This document shows positions 33,336 through 41,352 of a stretch of 64,000 nucleotides of DNA, in pieces. Within the stretch, counting starts at the first letter, position 1, and each line of letters opens with the position of its first letter. The stretch spans positions 238,517 to 302,516 of the forward strand of contig DXML01000012.1 in NCBI GenBank assembly GCA_019414205.1, given 5' to 3'. A program made the translations under genes and the position numbers. The notes beneath the pieces were generated by a model. It was not told the origin of the DNA, searched no databases, and saw nothing but the letters and a program-made list of their open reading frames with translations. The stretch is from Collinsella sp. (GTDB lineage Bacteria; Actinomycetota; Coriobacteriia; Coriobacteriales; Coriobacteriaceae).

Positions 33336-33360
33336 TAGTGCCTTTAGTTACTGACCGTCC

Positions 33361-34542
33361 TTACCCGCGCGGGTTGATTTTATCACGTAGCGACTTGAGG
33401 TTCTCAAGCGCAGCGTTGAGCGTCTCGTCTCGCTTGGCAAAGTGGAAACGAATCAGATGGTTGACGGGCTCGCGGAAGAAGCTCGATCCGGGAACAGCGC
33501 CCACGCCCACCTTGGAGGCCAGGTCCTCGCAGAAGTCGAGGTCGCTGTCATAGCCAAACTCCGAGATATCCATCATCACGTAGTAGGCGCCCTGCGGCAC
33601 GTTGTGCTCAAGACCGATGCTATCGAGCCCCTGACAGAATAGGTCGCGCTTGGCGGTGTAGAGGTCGAGGACCTCCTGGTAATAGCTGTCGTCGAATTTG
33701 AGGGCGGTGACGACAGCTTCCTGCAGGGGAGCGGCAGCACCCACGGTGAGGAAGTCGTGGACCTTTTTAATGCGCTCGGTGATCTGGGCCGGGGCGATGG
33801 TGTAGCCCAGACGCCAGCCGGTGATGGAGTACGTCTTAGACAGCGAACTGCAGCTGATGGTTCGATCGAACATGCCGGGCAGCGTGGCCATATAGACGTG
33901 CTCGTGGGGCGCGTAGACGATGTGCTCGTATACCTCGTCGGTAATGCAGTAGGCGTCGTACTTTTTGCAGAGGTCGGCGATTAAGGTGAGCTCCTCGCGC
34001 GTAAAGACCTTGCCGCAGGGGTTGGAAGGGTTGCACAGGACGATGGCCTTGGGATCGTTGTCGCGGAAGGCCGCCTCGAGTGTCTCGCGGTCAAAGTCGA
34101 ACGCAGGTGGGTTAAGCGGCACGTAGATGGGCTCGGCACCCGAGAGGATCGTGTCGGCGCCGTAGTTCTCGTAGAATGGCGAGAAGATGACGACCTTGTC
34201 GCCGGGGTTTGTGACCGTCATCATGGCGGCCATCATGGCCTCGGTGGAGCCGCAGGTGACCACGATGTTCTCGTTGGGGTTGATCGGCATGCCCATAAAG
34301 TGCTCCTGCTTGGCGGCAAGCGCCTCACGCATGGCCTGGGAGCCCCAGGTGATGGAGTACTGGTGATAGAGCGGCTTGGGGTCGCTGGCGATGGCGCTCA
34401 GGCTGTTGAGCAGCTGCGCCGGGGGATCGAAGTCGGGGAAGCCCTGCGACAGGTTGACGGCGCCATACTTATTGGAGATGCGCGTCATGCGGCGGATGAC
34501 CGAATCGGTAAACGTTGCCGTACGGTTGGAGAGTTCTTTCAT
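33361..34542 (-). CDS. Class I/II pyridoxal-phosphate aminotransferase
   Basis: A 393-aa fold-type I aminotransferase of the AspC/PatA type. The PLP lysine is in SSLSKTYSITGWRLG. Other landmarks are NLSQGFPDFDPP, STEAMMAAMM (phosphate cup), NPSNPCGKVF and the C-terminal Arg in HLIRFHFAK. It probably transfers amino groups between aspartate or aromatic amino acids and 2-oxoglutarate, but the exact substrate cannot be told. ATG 34542 follows AAAGGA. The upstream in-frame 34560 lacks a site. Confidence 0.92.
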   Translation of the reverse strand: MKELSNRTATFTDSVIRRMTRISNKYGAVNLSQGFPDFDPPAQLLNSLSAIASDPKPLYHQYSITWGSQAMREALAAKQEHFMGMPINPNENIVVTCGSTEAMMAAMMTVTNPGDKVVIFSPFYENYGADTILSGAEPIYVPLNPPAFDFDRETLEAAFRDNDPKAIVLCNPSNPCGKVFTREELTLIADLCKKYDAYCITDEVYEHIVYAPHEHVYMATLPGMFDRTISCSSLSKTYSITGWRLGYTIAPAQITERIKKVHDFLTVGAAAPLQEAVVTALKFDDSYYQEVLDLYTAKRDLFCQGLDSIGLEHNVPQGAYYVMMDISEFGYDSDLDFCEDLASKVGVGAVPGSSFFREPVNHLIRFHFAKRDETLNAALENLKSLRDKINPRG

Positions 34543-34707
34543 GCTTGTCCTTTCGAGCATTTGCAGTGGGGCAAGTTTACTCCTATGAAACCGGTGGGAA
34601 TTGCTCGAAATGGTCTCGAAAAACTCTTTTCAAAATTCTTGAAAATTGGGGCTTGCATCGCGTGGCGTTCCTTGCAATAATAGTCGAGCGCGAAGCGCAC
34701 AGGACAC

Positions 34708-34785
34708 GGTGGGTGTAGCTCAGTTGGCTAGAGCGACGGGTTGTGGTCCCGTAGGTCGAGGGTTCGAGTCCCTTTACCCACCCCA
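34708..34785 (+). tRNA. tRNA-His (anticodon GTG)
   Basis: Acceptor GTGGGTG pairs with TACCCAC, with the extra G-1 (34708) opposite C73, the histidine identity element. The anticodon loop TTGTGGT gives GTG. CCA is encoded (34783-34785). Confidence 0.93.
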
Positions 34786-34807
34786 GTTCTTGCTTCGTGT
34801 TGATATC

Positions 34808-34883
34808 GGGTCGTTAGCTCAGTTGGTAGAGCAGGGGACTCTTAATCCCAAGGTCCAGGGTTCGACCCCCTGACGGCCCACCA
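34808..34883 (+). tRNA. tRNA-Lys (anticodon CTT), copy 1
   Basis: Acceptor GGGTCGT pairs with ACGGCCC. The anticodon loop CTCTTAA gives CTT, and CCA is encoded. Identical to the next copy. Confidence 0.93.
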
Positions 34884-34896
34884 CACGATATCTCCT

Positions 34897-34922
34897 CTAA
34901 AGTCCGCCACAACGGACTTTAG
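34897..34922 (+). terminator. Hairpin between the two tRNA-Lys genes
   Basis: CTAAAGTCCG and CGGACTTTAG form a 10-bp stem with a 6-base loop. It is probably a processing or partial termination hairpin. Confidence 0.55.
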
Positions 34923-34926
34923 CTTT

Positions 34927-35002
34927 GGGTCGTTAGCTCAGTTGGTAGAGCAGGGGACTCTTAATCCCAAGGTCCAGGGTTCGACCCCCTGACGGCCCAC
35001 CA
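34927..35002 (+). tRNA. tRNA-Lys (anticodon CTT), copy 2
   Basis: The same 76 bases as 34808-34883 including CCA. A tandem duplication with a 43-base spacer. Confidence 0.93.
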
Positions 35003-35011
35003 AAGATTGTT

Positions 35012-35044
35012 AAGACGGTCAACTTCGGTTGGCCGTCTTTTTTA
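35012..35044 (+). terminator. Terminator of the tRNA cluster
   Basis: AAGACGGTCAAC-TTCG-GTTGGCCGTCTT followed by TTTT, with a stable TTCG tetraloop. Confidence 0.9.
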
Positions 35045-35085
35045 TTAACCTCGCATGGGGCCGAACCCGTAAGGGCACAGACGCT

Positions 35086-35946
35086 TTACAAGTCGAGCCT
35101 GCCCTGGGGGTCGGTGAATCCGTCTGTACCCTCCTTGAGCTTTTTCTCGTCTGCTTTCACGCGACGTTCGAGCTTCTTTGTATCTTCGGCAGGCGGTAGG
35201 TTCTCGGGTACAATTCCGCGGTCGATGAGGCTGCCACGCACGCTTGTGTTGTTCTCGACGTGCTCTTGCTTGATCTGGTCCAGACCGTACAGGTCGTGTT
35301 CCTCGGCGTTGAAGGCCGTCATCGAGTTCGTAAGGTCCTTTGCTTTGATGAGAACATCGGCTAGCCTGTCCGCCAATGCCGAGCTCTTGGATACGCCGAG
35401 CTGTTGTTTCATTTTCGCCGTGCTTCTGCCGCCGAATAACGCTTCATCGCCCTTCGACTTGATGATCGCGAATCCTTTGGAGTCCACGCCGCGTTTGAAC
35501 GCAATACCCGAGAGCTGTTTCTCTGAATCAGATAGCGAGTGGCGCGCCTGCAAGCGCTGAATCTCTGCGAAGCGCTGCTCTATGAGCTCTTGGCGGCGCG
35601 TCTGCACGGCGAAGTACGCCTGTGCGAGCGCGATTTCTTGCTTGTTTGAATCTCCGTTCTGGGCGATTAAATAGCATGCATAGCGCGTAAGTTTGTAGTC
35701 TTTAACCGCGCGAGCGGCGACACCGGCAGTTACCATTTTCGTGGTGTCACGAAAATGGGAATCAACTGGAGTTTTGTTTGTTTCGCACGAGACTTTTGCC
35801 CTCTTAACAACTTCGGCAAAGTTCTCCCATCGAGTGTACCCCATGGGTTCCATTAAATCGCGTGCGAGCCAATACTCAACGCCGTCTTCTACATTGGCGT
35901 AGCTATCAAGTTCGACACGCCACTTCTCGATATCTCTACTGTCCAT
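35086..35946 (-). CDS. dinD: DNA-damage-inducible protein D
   Basis: 286 aa, of the DinD family by its N-terminal Bro-N-like part (YWLARDLMEPMGYTRWENF, AVKDYKLTRYACYLIAQNGD) and the long helical C-terminal half. In E. coli DinD is LexA-regulated and can inhibit RecA-driven strand exchange. Scattered distribution suggests transfer. Here it is moderate in G+C, stands alone and lies directly downstream of a tRNA cluster, a common insertion site. No SOS box was identified with confidence upstream. Confidence 0.85.
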   Translation of the reverse strand: MDSRDIEKWRVELDSYANVEDGVEYWLARDLMEPMGYTRWENFAEVVKRAKVSCETNKTPVDSHFRDTTKMVTAGVAARAVKDYKLTRYACYLIAQNGDSNKQEIALAQAYFAVQTRRQELIEQRFAEIQRLQARHSLSDSEKQLSGIAFKRGVDSKGFAIIKSKGDEALFGGRSTAKMKQQLGVSKSSALADRLADVLIKAKDLTNSMTAFNAEEHDLYGLDQIKQEHVENNTSVRGSLIDRGIVPENLPPAEDTKKLERRVKADEKKLKEGTDGFTDPQGRLDL

Positions 35947-36029
35947 ATCTCCTCCTCGCTGGCCTATTGTCTATGCGGGCTTTGCCCGCTCCGTATTCAG
36001 AATAAGGATACGCTGCCGTACGGACACGA

Positions 36030-36065
36030 ATGGGCCCCGTGCCACTTCGAGCTCACGGGGCCCAT
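36030..36065. terminator. Hairpin downstream of flavoprotein gene
   Basis: ATGGGCCCCGTG and CACGGGGCCCAT form a perfect 12-bp stem with a 12-base loop between dinD (which starts to its left) and the flavoprotein gene end. There is no T run. Confidence 0.55.
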
Positions 36066-36107
36066 AGATATCGATTAGTTGTGTTCTGCTTTAGATGGGT
36101 GTTCGAA

Positions 36108-37634
36108 TTAGTCTGCTCGATAGTGCGATCCGAGACTTTCGGTTCGCTTACGCATGGCTTTGATCATTTCCTGTGCTAGTTGAATCTGCGATTGCAGGCG
36201 GGCGAGGGCTGCGACTTCGCTGTCCTGGGCTTTCTGTGTGCTCAAGGTCGTTGCCTCCGTCTTCAAGCCCTCAAGCTCGTGTAGTGCCTCGGATGGGCCT
36301 GTTTCGGTCCTGTTGATCATGCAATAGGTGCTCATCGTGTGCCTTAGGCTGTGTGTCAGGCGTTCGGCATCTGTTGCGGCTATGCCGTACTGGGGGAGGG
36401 CGATATCCGCCTTCAGGGCTGTCTCGGGCTCTTTCTGTGCTGCTTGGGCTGCCGATGCGCCTGCGATGCGCCCGAACACGATGCCGTTGGCGCTTGACAA
36501 GCCACCAATGCGGTCGGCGCCGTGCATGCCGCCTGTCGCCTCGCCGCAAGCGTAGAGACCCTCAACGCCCGTTTGCGCGGTCTTATCGATCTTGATGCCG
36601 CCGTTAGCGGCGTGGGCATACATCGCAACGCGCATCTCGTCAGTCGGGGCGATGCCGTGCTCGTCTTGCAGCCAGGTGGCAAAGGTCTGCACAAACTCTG
36701 GGACATCCTCGCGGGGAAAGTCGTAGTGGAGTGCCAGGCCTTCGACACCTGCCTGATCGATGACGAGATCGATAGCGCGGGAGGCCAAGCGTGACGTGAA
36801 GGGACCATATCCAGAGCGCTGCTCGAGCAGGTCGTCCAGCTTGTCGTCGGCAATATCTACCGGCTGGTCTACATGTACGTAGCGCCAGGTTTTCTCGTTG
36901 AAGACCAGGTTGCGCTTGGGCTCGATGAAGCCGGGCATCATCTGCATGAACTCTATATTAGTAAGTGTTGCGCCGTGCGCCAGCGCGATGGCCTGCGAGG
37001 AGCTGAGCACATCAGCCGACGTAAGGCTGCGCTCGAACAGGCCGCCTGTGCCACCGGTTGCGATGATCGTGGCCTTGGCAGCAAAGGGCACGATTCGATT
37101 TTCGGTGAGGTCGTAGAGCACGGTTCCGGTTATTCTGCCGTTCGTGTCCTCAACAAGGTCGATAAGCTCATGGCGGGGGAGCAGGCGAATGCCGAGCGAC
37201 TCGATTCGGGTCGTCAGAGCGTCCTCAAGGGGCTTGCGGGTGAGGCCGCGCCACATGCGCGTCTTGTGGTCAAAGCAGGGGATAAATTGCTTTTGCTGGG
37301 CGCTCTCAGCGCTTTGCGGACGCTGGAGCTCAACGCCCAGATCCTGCTCGAGCCATGTAATTGCCTGAGGAATGCCGTGGACGAACGTCTGGACGAGTTC
37401 GGGGTCGGCAACGCCGCCGCCGACGGTCTGAATGGTGTCGATGAGGTCCTGCTCATCGTCTTCGTCGACGGGTCCGATAAGCCCCAGGCCCCAGGTTCCG
37501 GGGAAGAAGCTCGATCCACTCATAGTCTTTCCGGCGCTTGCCACAGTGACGGTTGCACCCGTGCGTGCCGCTTCGATGGCGGCGCAAAGGCCCGCAATGC
37601 CAGATCCAATTACCAGTACGTCAGTCGATTCCAT
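36108..37634 (-). CDS. FAD-dependent oxidoreductase, FrdA/NadB-like flavoprotein
   Basis: 508 aa. An N-terminal Rossmann FAD site (DVLVIGSGIAGLCAAIEAA, residues 5-23) and the late FAD segment YACGEATGGMHGADRIGG...ANGIVFGRIAG are typical of the fumarate reductase/succinate dehydrogenase/L-aspartate oxidase superfamily. No nadA/nadC or frdBC is beside it and there is no signal peptide, so it may be an aspartate oxidase-like or free fumarate-reductase-like enzyme of the cytosol. ATG 37634 follows AAAGGA. Coriobacteria carry many such flavoproteins, and the substrate cannot be assigned here. Confidence 0.82.
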   Translation of the reverse strand: MESTDVLVIGSGIAGLCAAIEAARTGATVTVASAGKTMSGSSFFPGTWGLGLIGPVDEDDEQDLIDTIQTVGGGVADPELVQTFVHGIPQAITWLEQDLGVELQRPQSAESAQQKQFIPCFDHKTRMWRGLTRKPLEDALTTRIESLGIRLLPRHELIDLVEDTNGRITGTVLYDLTENRIVPFAAKATIIATGGTGGLFERSLTSADVLSSSQAIALAHGATLTNIEFMQMMPGFIEPKRNLVFNEKTWRYVHVDQPVDIADDKLDDLLEQRSGYGPFTSRLASRAIDLVIDQAGVEGLALHYDFPREDVPEFVQTFATWLQDEHGIAPTDEMRVAMYAHAANGGIKIDKTAQTGVEGLYACGEATGGMHGADRIGGLSSANGIVFGRIAGASAAQAAQKEPETALKADIALPQYGIAATDAERLTHSLRHTMSTYCMINRTETGPSEALHELEGLKTEATTLSTQKAQDSEVAALARLQSQIQLAQEMIKAMRKRTESLGSHYRAD

Positions 37635-37828
37635 CGGATTCCTTTCTCGTCCGGCGCATTGTCGCACGGGTGATCGGCAATGGGGCCGCAAAGACTCGGC
37701 AAATCGGTAAAGGGCACATATGGCAGGTGGGCGTCATGGACGTTCTGACGCTCCGTCTCATCACATCTCGTATTTCGCCCCAACTGATATATTGGCATTA
37801 GCTACCCTGCGACAGCGCAAACAAAAAG

Positions 37829-37858
37829 AGCCGCTACCTCGAAAGGTAGCGGCTCCAA
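37829..37858 (-). terminator. Terminator of the GGGtGRT operon
   Basis: On the minus strand GAGCCGCTACC-TTTCGA-GGTAGCGGCTC is followed by TTTTTG. It lies 33 bases past the stop codon. Confidence 0.9.
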
Positions 37859-37890
37859 AGCTCAACTATTTGAGCATCGCGCGGGCGCGA

Positions 37891-38895
37891 TTAGGCCTTG
37901 AGGGCCTCCTCGACGGCGACAGCGCAGGCGACGGTGGCACCGACCATGGGGTTGTTGCCCATGCCGATGAGACCCATCATGTCAACGTGCGCAGGCACGG
38001 AGGAAGAACCGGCGAACTGGGCGTCGGAGTGCATACGGCCCATGGTGTCGGTCATGCCGTAAGAGGCAGGGCCGGCGCCCATGTTGTCCGGGTGCAGAGT
38101 ACGGCCGGTGCCGCCACCAGAAGCGACGGAGAAGTACTTCTTGCCAGCCTCGATGCGCTCCTTCTTGTAGGTGCCAGCGACGGGGTGCTGGAAGCGCGTG
38201 GGGTTGGTGGAGTTACCGGTGATCGAGATGTCGACGTTCTCGTGCCACATGATGGCAACGCCCTCGCGGACGTCGTCGGAGCCGTAGCAGTTAACGGCAG
38301 CGCGGGGACCATCGGAGTAGGGGATGGTCTCGACGACCTTGAGCTCGCCCGTGTAGTAGTCGAACTGAGTCTTCACATAGGTGAAGCCGTTGATGCGGGC
38401 GATGATCTGAGCAGCGTCCTTGCCCAGACCGTTGAGGATGACGCGCAGCGGCTTCTTGCGAGCCTTGTTGGCGTTCAGAGCCAGGCCGATAGCGCCCTCG
38501 GCGGCAGCGAAGGATTCGTGGCCGGCCAGGAAGGCAAAGCACTCGGTGTCGTCGGAGAGCAGCATAGCGCCCAGGTTGCCGTGGCCCAGACCGACCTTGC
38601 GGTCCTCGGCGACGGAGCCGGGAACGGTGAAGGCCTGGATGCCCTCGCCGATGATGGCAGCAGCCTCAGAAGCGGACTTGGCGCCACGCTTGACAGCGAG
38701 AGCGCAACCGAGGGTGTAGGCCCACTCGGCGTTCTGGAAGGCGATGGACTGGGTGTTGTTGACGATCTCACGCGGGTTGAAGCCCTTGTCGGTGCAGATC
38801 TGCAGAGCTTCCTCGAGGGAGGCGATGCCGTTGTCGGCGAGGCACTTGTTGATCTTGTCAGCGCGGCGCTCGTAACCTTCGAACGTAACAGTCAT
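37891..38895 (-). CDS. GGGtGRT protein
   Basis: 334 aa. It belongs to the family named after its glycine motif, seen here as SGGGTGRTLHPDN (about residues 260-272). Other landmarks are GHGNLGAMLLSDDTECFAFLAGHESFA and GMGNNPMVGATVACAVAVEEAL. The family is confined mainly to anaerobes and has no established biochemical role. It is constantly paired with a NifU-like protein, as here (18 bases downstream of it), which points to Fe-S or another metal cofactor chemistry. Cytosolic. Confidence 0.92.
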   Translation of the reverse strand: MTVTFEGYERRADKINKCLADNGIASLEEALQICTDKGFNPREIVNNTQSIAFQNAEWAYTLGCALAVKRGAKSASEAAAIIGEGIQAFTVPGSVAEDRKVGLGHGNLGAMLLSDDTECFAFLAGHESFAAAEGAIGLALNANKARKKPLRVILNGLGKDAAQIIARINGFTYVKTQFDYYTGELKVVETIPYSDGPRAAVNCYGSDDVREGVAIMWHENVDISITGNSTNPTRFQHPVAGTYKKERIEAGKKYFSVASGGGTGRTLHPDNMGAGPASYGMTDTMGRMHSDAQFAGSSSVPAHVDMMGLIGMGNNPMVGATVACAVAVEEALKA

Positions 38896-38913
38896 AGTTA
38901 TTTCCCTCCCTTT

Positions 38914-39648
38914 CTACTCGTGAACCGGGAACACGCTGGCGACGGAGTGAGTCTCCTCGTCGGTGCGCGGGTCGATGTACTTGGCAGCGTTCTCCCACTG
39001 ACCATAGTGGCCCATAGCGCCAGCGATGGCCTCCTCGGGGGTCTTGCCGGCCTTGACGGCGTCGGTGAACTTGCCGAGGTTCAGGAACTCGAACGCGATG
39101 ATCTCGTTCTTGTCGTTGAGAGCCATGCGGGTGACGTAGCCCTGAGCGAGCTCGAGGTAACGAGCGCCCTTGGCCTTGGTGCCGAACATGGTGCCGACCT
39201 GAGAGCGAAGGCCCTTGCCGAGGTCGTCGAGGGAGGCGCCCACGGGCAGGCCGCCCTCGGAGAACGCGGTCTGGCTGCGGCCGTAAACGATCTGCAGGAA
39301 GATCTCGCGCATAGCAACGTTGATGGCGTCGCAGACGAGGTCGGTGTTGAGGGCCTCGAGGATGGTCTTACCGGGAAGGATCTCGGAAGCCATGGCGGCA
39401 GAGTGGGTCATGCCCGAGCAACCGATGGTCTCAACGAGGGCCTCCTCGATGATGCCGTCCTTGACGTTCAGCGTGAGCTTGCAGGCGCCCTGCTGAGGTG
39501 CGCACCAACCCACACCGTGCGTAAGACCGGAGATGTCGGAAATCTCCTTAGCCTGGACCCACTTGCCCTCCTCGGGGATGGGTGCGGGGCCGTGGTATGC
39601 ACCCTTGGCAACGGGGCACATGTTCTCCACTTCCTGTGAGTACTGCAT
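38914..39648 (-). CDS. NifU-like iron-sulfur scaffold family protein (GGGtGRT partner)
   Basis: 244 aa. The NifU/IscU N-terminal type fold is indicated by GWCAPQQGACKLTLNVKDGIIEEALVETIGCSGMTHSAAMASE: several Cys in places comparable to scaffold ligands, although the spacing differs from SufU/IscU. The length is longer than IscU (about 130 aa), and the C-terminal half (about residues 120-244) is specific to this family. ATG 39648 follows GAGGAGAGG, ruling out longer starts. First gene of a two-gene operon with the GGGtGRT gene. Role unproven. Confidence 0.87.
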   Translation of the reverse strand: MQYSQEVENMCPVAKGAYHGPAPIPEEGKWVQAKEISDISGLTHGVGWCAPQQGACKLTLNVKDGIIEEALVETIGCSGMTHSAAMASEILPGKTILEALNTDLVCDAINVAMREIFLQIVYGRSQTAFSEGGLPVGASLDDLGKGLRSQVGTMFGTKAKGARYLELAQGYVTRMALNDKNEIIAFEFLNLGKFTDAVKAGKTPEEAIAGAMGHYGQWENAAKYIDPRTDEETHSVASVFPVHE

Positions 39649-40051
39649 GCCTCTCCTCTCTATCGTGTTGGCGTCCCGTCTGGGGGTCGTGGCTGGCGAT
39701 TGCCGGGCGACCCTTCGAAAGGGACATGACATGCAGCCCCTATAATACCGCGAAATGCACGGAATATTCGGCGAACGGCTCATTTTTCGTAGCGAGAAGT
39801 CCGGAAGTTTTAATTGAAACGGTTTAACTATATGTTCTGTGGTCGCGAACTTCCGTAGAGGGGGTTCGTCTTGGGCAAGCTTTTGGTCAGCTCTTGTATG
39901 CGTTGCGGGGTCTGACCTGTTGCAACGGTGCCGTTCGCCGCCCGTTTACTGCCTTTGGCCGCGCGAGTGTATTGTTTTGCGTGAATGTTTTGATGGCACG
40001 CTTCAATCGTGCTGTATTGGATGGCAATCAGATCCCGGCGAAGGGAGCGCC
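39649..40051. other. Divergent region between NifU-like gene and RAYT
   Basis: 403 bases without a gene. On the minus strand a TATTAT box at 39745-39740 is a plausible -10 for the NifU-like operon. A small CCCTTCGAAAGGG hairpin lies near 39710. The right half has no clear signal beyond the RAYT ribosome site (AAGGGAG). Confidence 0.5.
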
Positions 40052-40852
40052 ATGCAGCGCGTTTGGAGAACGGTTACCGGCTTTTACCATGTCTGTGCCC
40101 GCGGTGTGGGCAAGCAGCTCATCTTTGAGGGCGATGAAGACCGGTGGGAGTTTTTGGAGCTGATGCGCGAGTGCTGCCGCGAGGCGGGCGTGACGGTTAT
40201 CGCCTGGTGCCTTATGGGCAATCACGTGCATCTGGTGCTTGCAGATTACGAGGACGCGATGAGCGCGGCGATGCACCGGCTGCTTTTGACGTACGCGCGG
40301 CGGTTCAATAAGCGCACGGGGCGCACGGGCCATCTGTTCCAGAACCGTTTTGACCGGCGCTCGCTCGATACCGACCGTTATCTAATGGCCGCCATTCGCT
40401 ATGTTCATGCTAATCCGCAGGAGGCGGGTATCGCCCTGATCGAGCGCTATCCGTGGAGCAGCTTTGCCGAGTATCTGCGAGCGTATGACAACGATATGAC
40501 GAGGGGATTTTCGGACCCTTCTTGTGTGCTCGAGCTCTTTGAGTCTGTCAGGGGGTTTCTGGATTATTCTCTGTCAATGCCCGATGGTTCCGATCCGGTG
40601 ATTCATGATATGGATGAGACAGAGTGGGAGCGGCGTGCGTTTGCCGACAAGATGGCGAAGCGCCTGGGTGTGCCGCTCAACAAACTCAAGACCGTAGCAC
40701 CCTCGCGGCGAGACGGAATCATTTTCGCCCTGCACGATGGCGGCTACACGGTGCGCGAGATCGAACGGTATACGGGAATCAGCAAGAGTACCGTCTCTCG
40801 TATCGTGCGCGCTTATGCGCGGGTGAATGCTCAGGCTGAGGGCTCGGAATAG
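40052..40852 (+). CDS. REP-associated tyrosine transposase (RAYT, Y1/HUH) with C-terminal HTH
   Basis: 266 aa, domesticated-type IS200-like transposase. The HUH pair is in MGNHVHLVL (His58, His60), the catalytic Tyr in YLMAAIRYVHANP (Tyr117 is the likely residue) and the RAYT-typical GHLFQNRF lies between. Such enzymes cut single-stranded DNA beside palindromic REP sequences. The C-terminus adds a Trp/Arg-type helix-turn-helix (GYTVREIERYTGISKSTVSRI), seen in some members. AAGGGAG precedes the ATG, and the longer upstream frame is not coding. Hairpins of the GGGAC type start 5 bases after the stop. No second IS gene or flanking IS ends are seen, as expected for a RAYT. Confidence 0.9.
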   Translation: MQRVWRTVTGFYHVCARGVGKQLIFEGDEDRWEFLELMRECCREAGVTVIAWCLMGNHVHLVLADYEDAMSAAMHRLLLTYARRFNKRTGRTGHLFQNRFDRRSLDTDRYLMAAIRYVHANPQEAGIALIERYPWSSFAEYLRAYDNDMTRGFSDPSCVLELFESVRGFLDYSLSMPDGSDPVIHDMDETEWERRAFADKMAKRLGVPLNKLKTVAPSRRDGIIFALHDGGYTVREIERYTGISKSTVSRIVRAYARVNAQAEGSE

Positions 40853-40856
40853 AAAA

Positions 40857-40889
40857 TGGCCGAACCACTCTTGTCAAGCGATTCGGCCA
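40857..40889. terminator. Hairpin after RAYT gene
   Basis: TGGCCGAA...TTCGGCCA, an 8-bp stem, 4 bases past the RAYT stop. The genes converge here. Confidence 0.6.
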
Positions 40890-40907
40890 ACAAAATTCTT
40901 AAGATTT

Positions 40908-40936
40908 GGGACAAATACTACTGATTATTTTGTCCC
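40908..40936. repeat. GGGACAAA palindrome overlapping the sufU 3' end
   Basis: GGGACAAA...TTTTGTCCC. The right half forms the last codons of sufU (TGQNNQ-stop). Preceded by CTTAAGATTT, which also precedes the related palindrome at 46337. Confidence 0.75.
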
Positions 40937-41352
40937 GTGAGCATGCCGTCGAGGGTGCGCCAGGCGAGCTCGGCGCATTTGACGCGGGCGGGCATGTGCG
41001 AGATGTCCTGGAGCTGGGCGGCCTCGTCCAGATCTTCCAGGTCCTCCTCGGAGAGCTGTTCGCCGCGGATCATGGCGAGGAAGAGCCCTGCCAAGCGACG
41101 CGCTTCCTCGACCGTCTCGCCGGTGATGAGGTCGGCCATGATGTCGGCGCTGGCCTGACTGATGGCGCAGCCGTGGCCGGTAAAGGAGGCCTCCTCGATC
41201 ACGCCGTTCTCGACACGCAGCTGCAAGGTGAGCTCGTCTCCGCAGCTGGGGTTGATGCCGTCGTGCTCGTGCGTGGGAGCATCCATCTCGTACTTATAGT
41301 CGGGGTGCGAGTTGTGCTCCATAAATGTGGTGGAGGTGTACAGATTACCCAT
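40918..41352 (-). CDS. sufU: SufU-type Fe-S scaffold/sulfur transfer protein
   Basis: 144 aa. Zinc/cluster ligands are visible as NPSCGDELTL, GHGCAISQASADIM and RVKCAELAW, the three-Cys pattern of SufU. In Gram-positive suf systems SufU takes persulfide sulfur from SufS. ATG 41352 lies inside the sufS 3' end (8-base overlap), so translation is coupled. The C-terminus overlaps a REP-like palindrome. Confidence 0.94.
   Translation of the reverse strand: MGNLYTSTTFMEHNSHPDYKYEMDAPTHEHDGINPSCGDELTLQLRVENGVIEEASFTGHGCAISQASADIMADLITGETVEEARRLAGLFLAMIRGEQLSEEDLEDLDEAAQLQDISHMPARVKCAELAWRTLDGMLTGQNNQ

Noticed and set aside
34646..34873. 75-codon frame through tRNA-His and tRNA-Lys
   Set aside because: Fully explained by tRNA sequence.
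37720..39639. 639-codon plus frame opposite the GGGtGRT/NifU-like operon
   Set aside because: Low-complexity Gly/Val/Leu/Asp shadow without a start signal.
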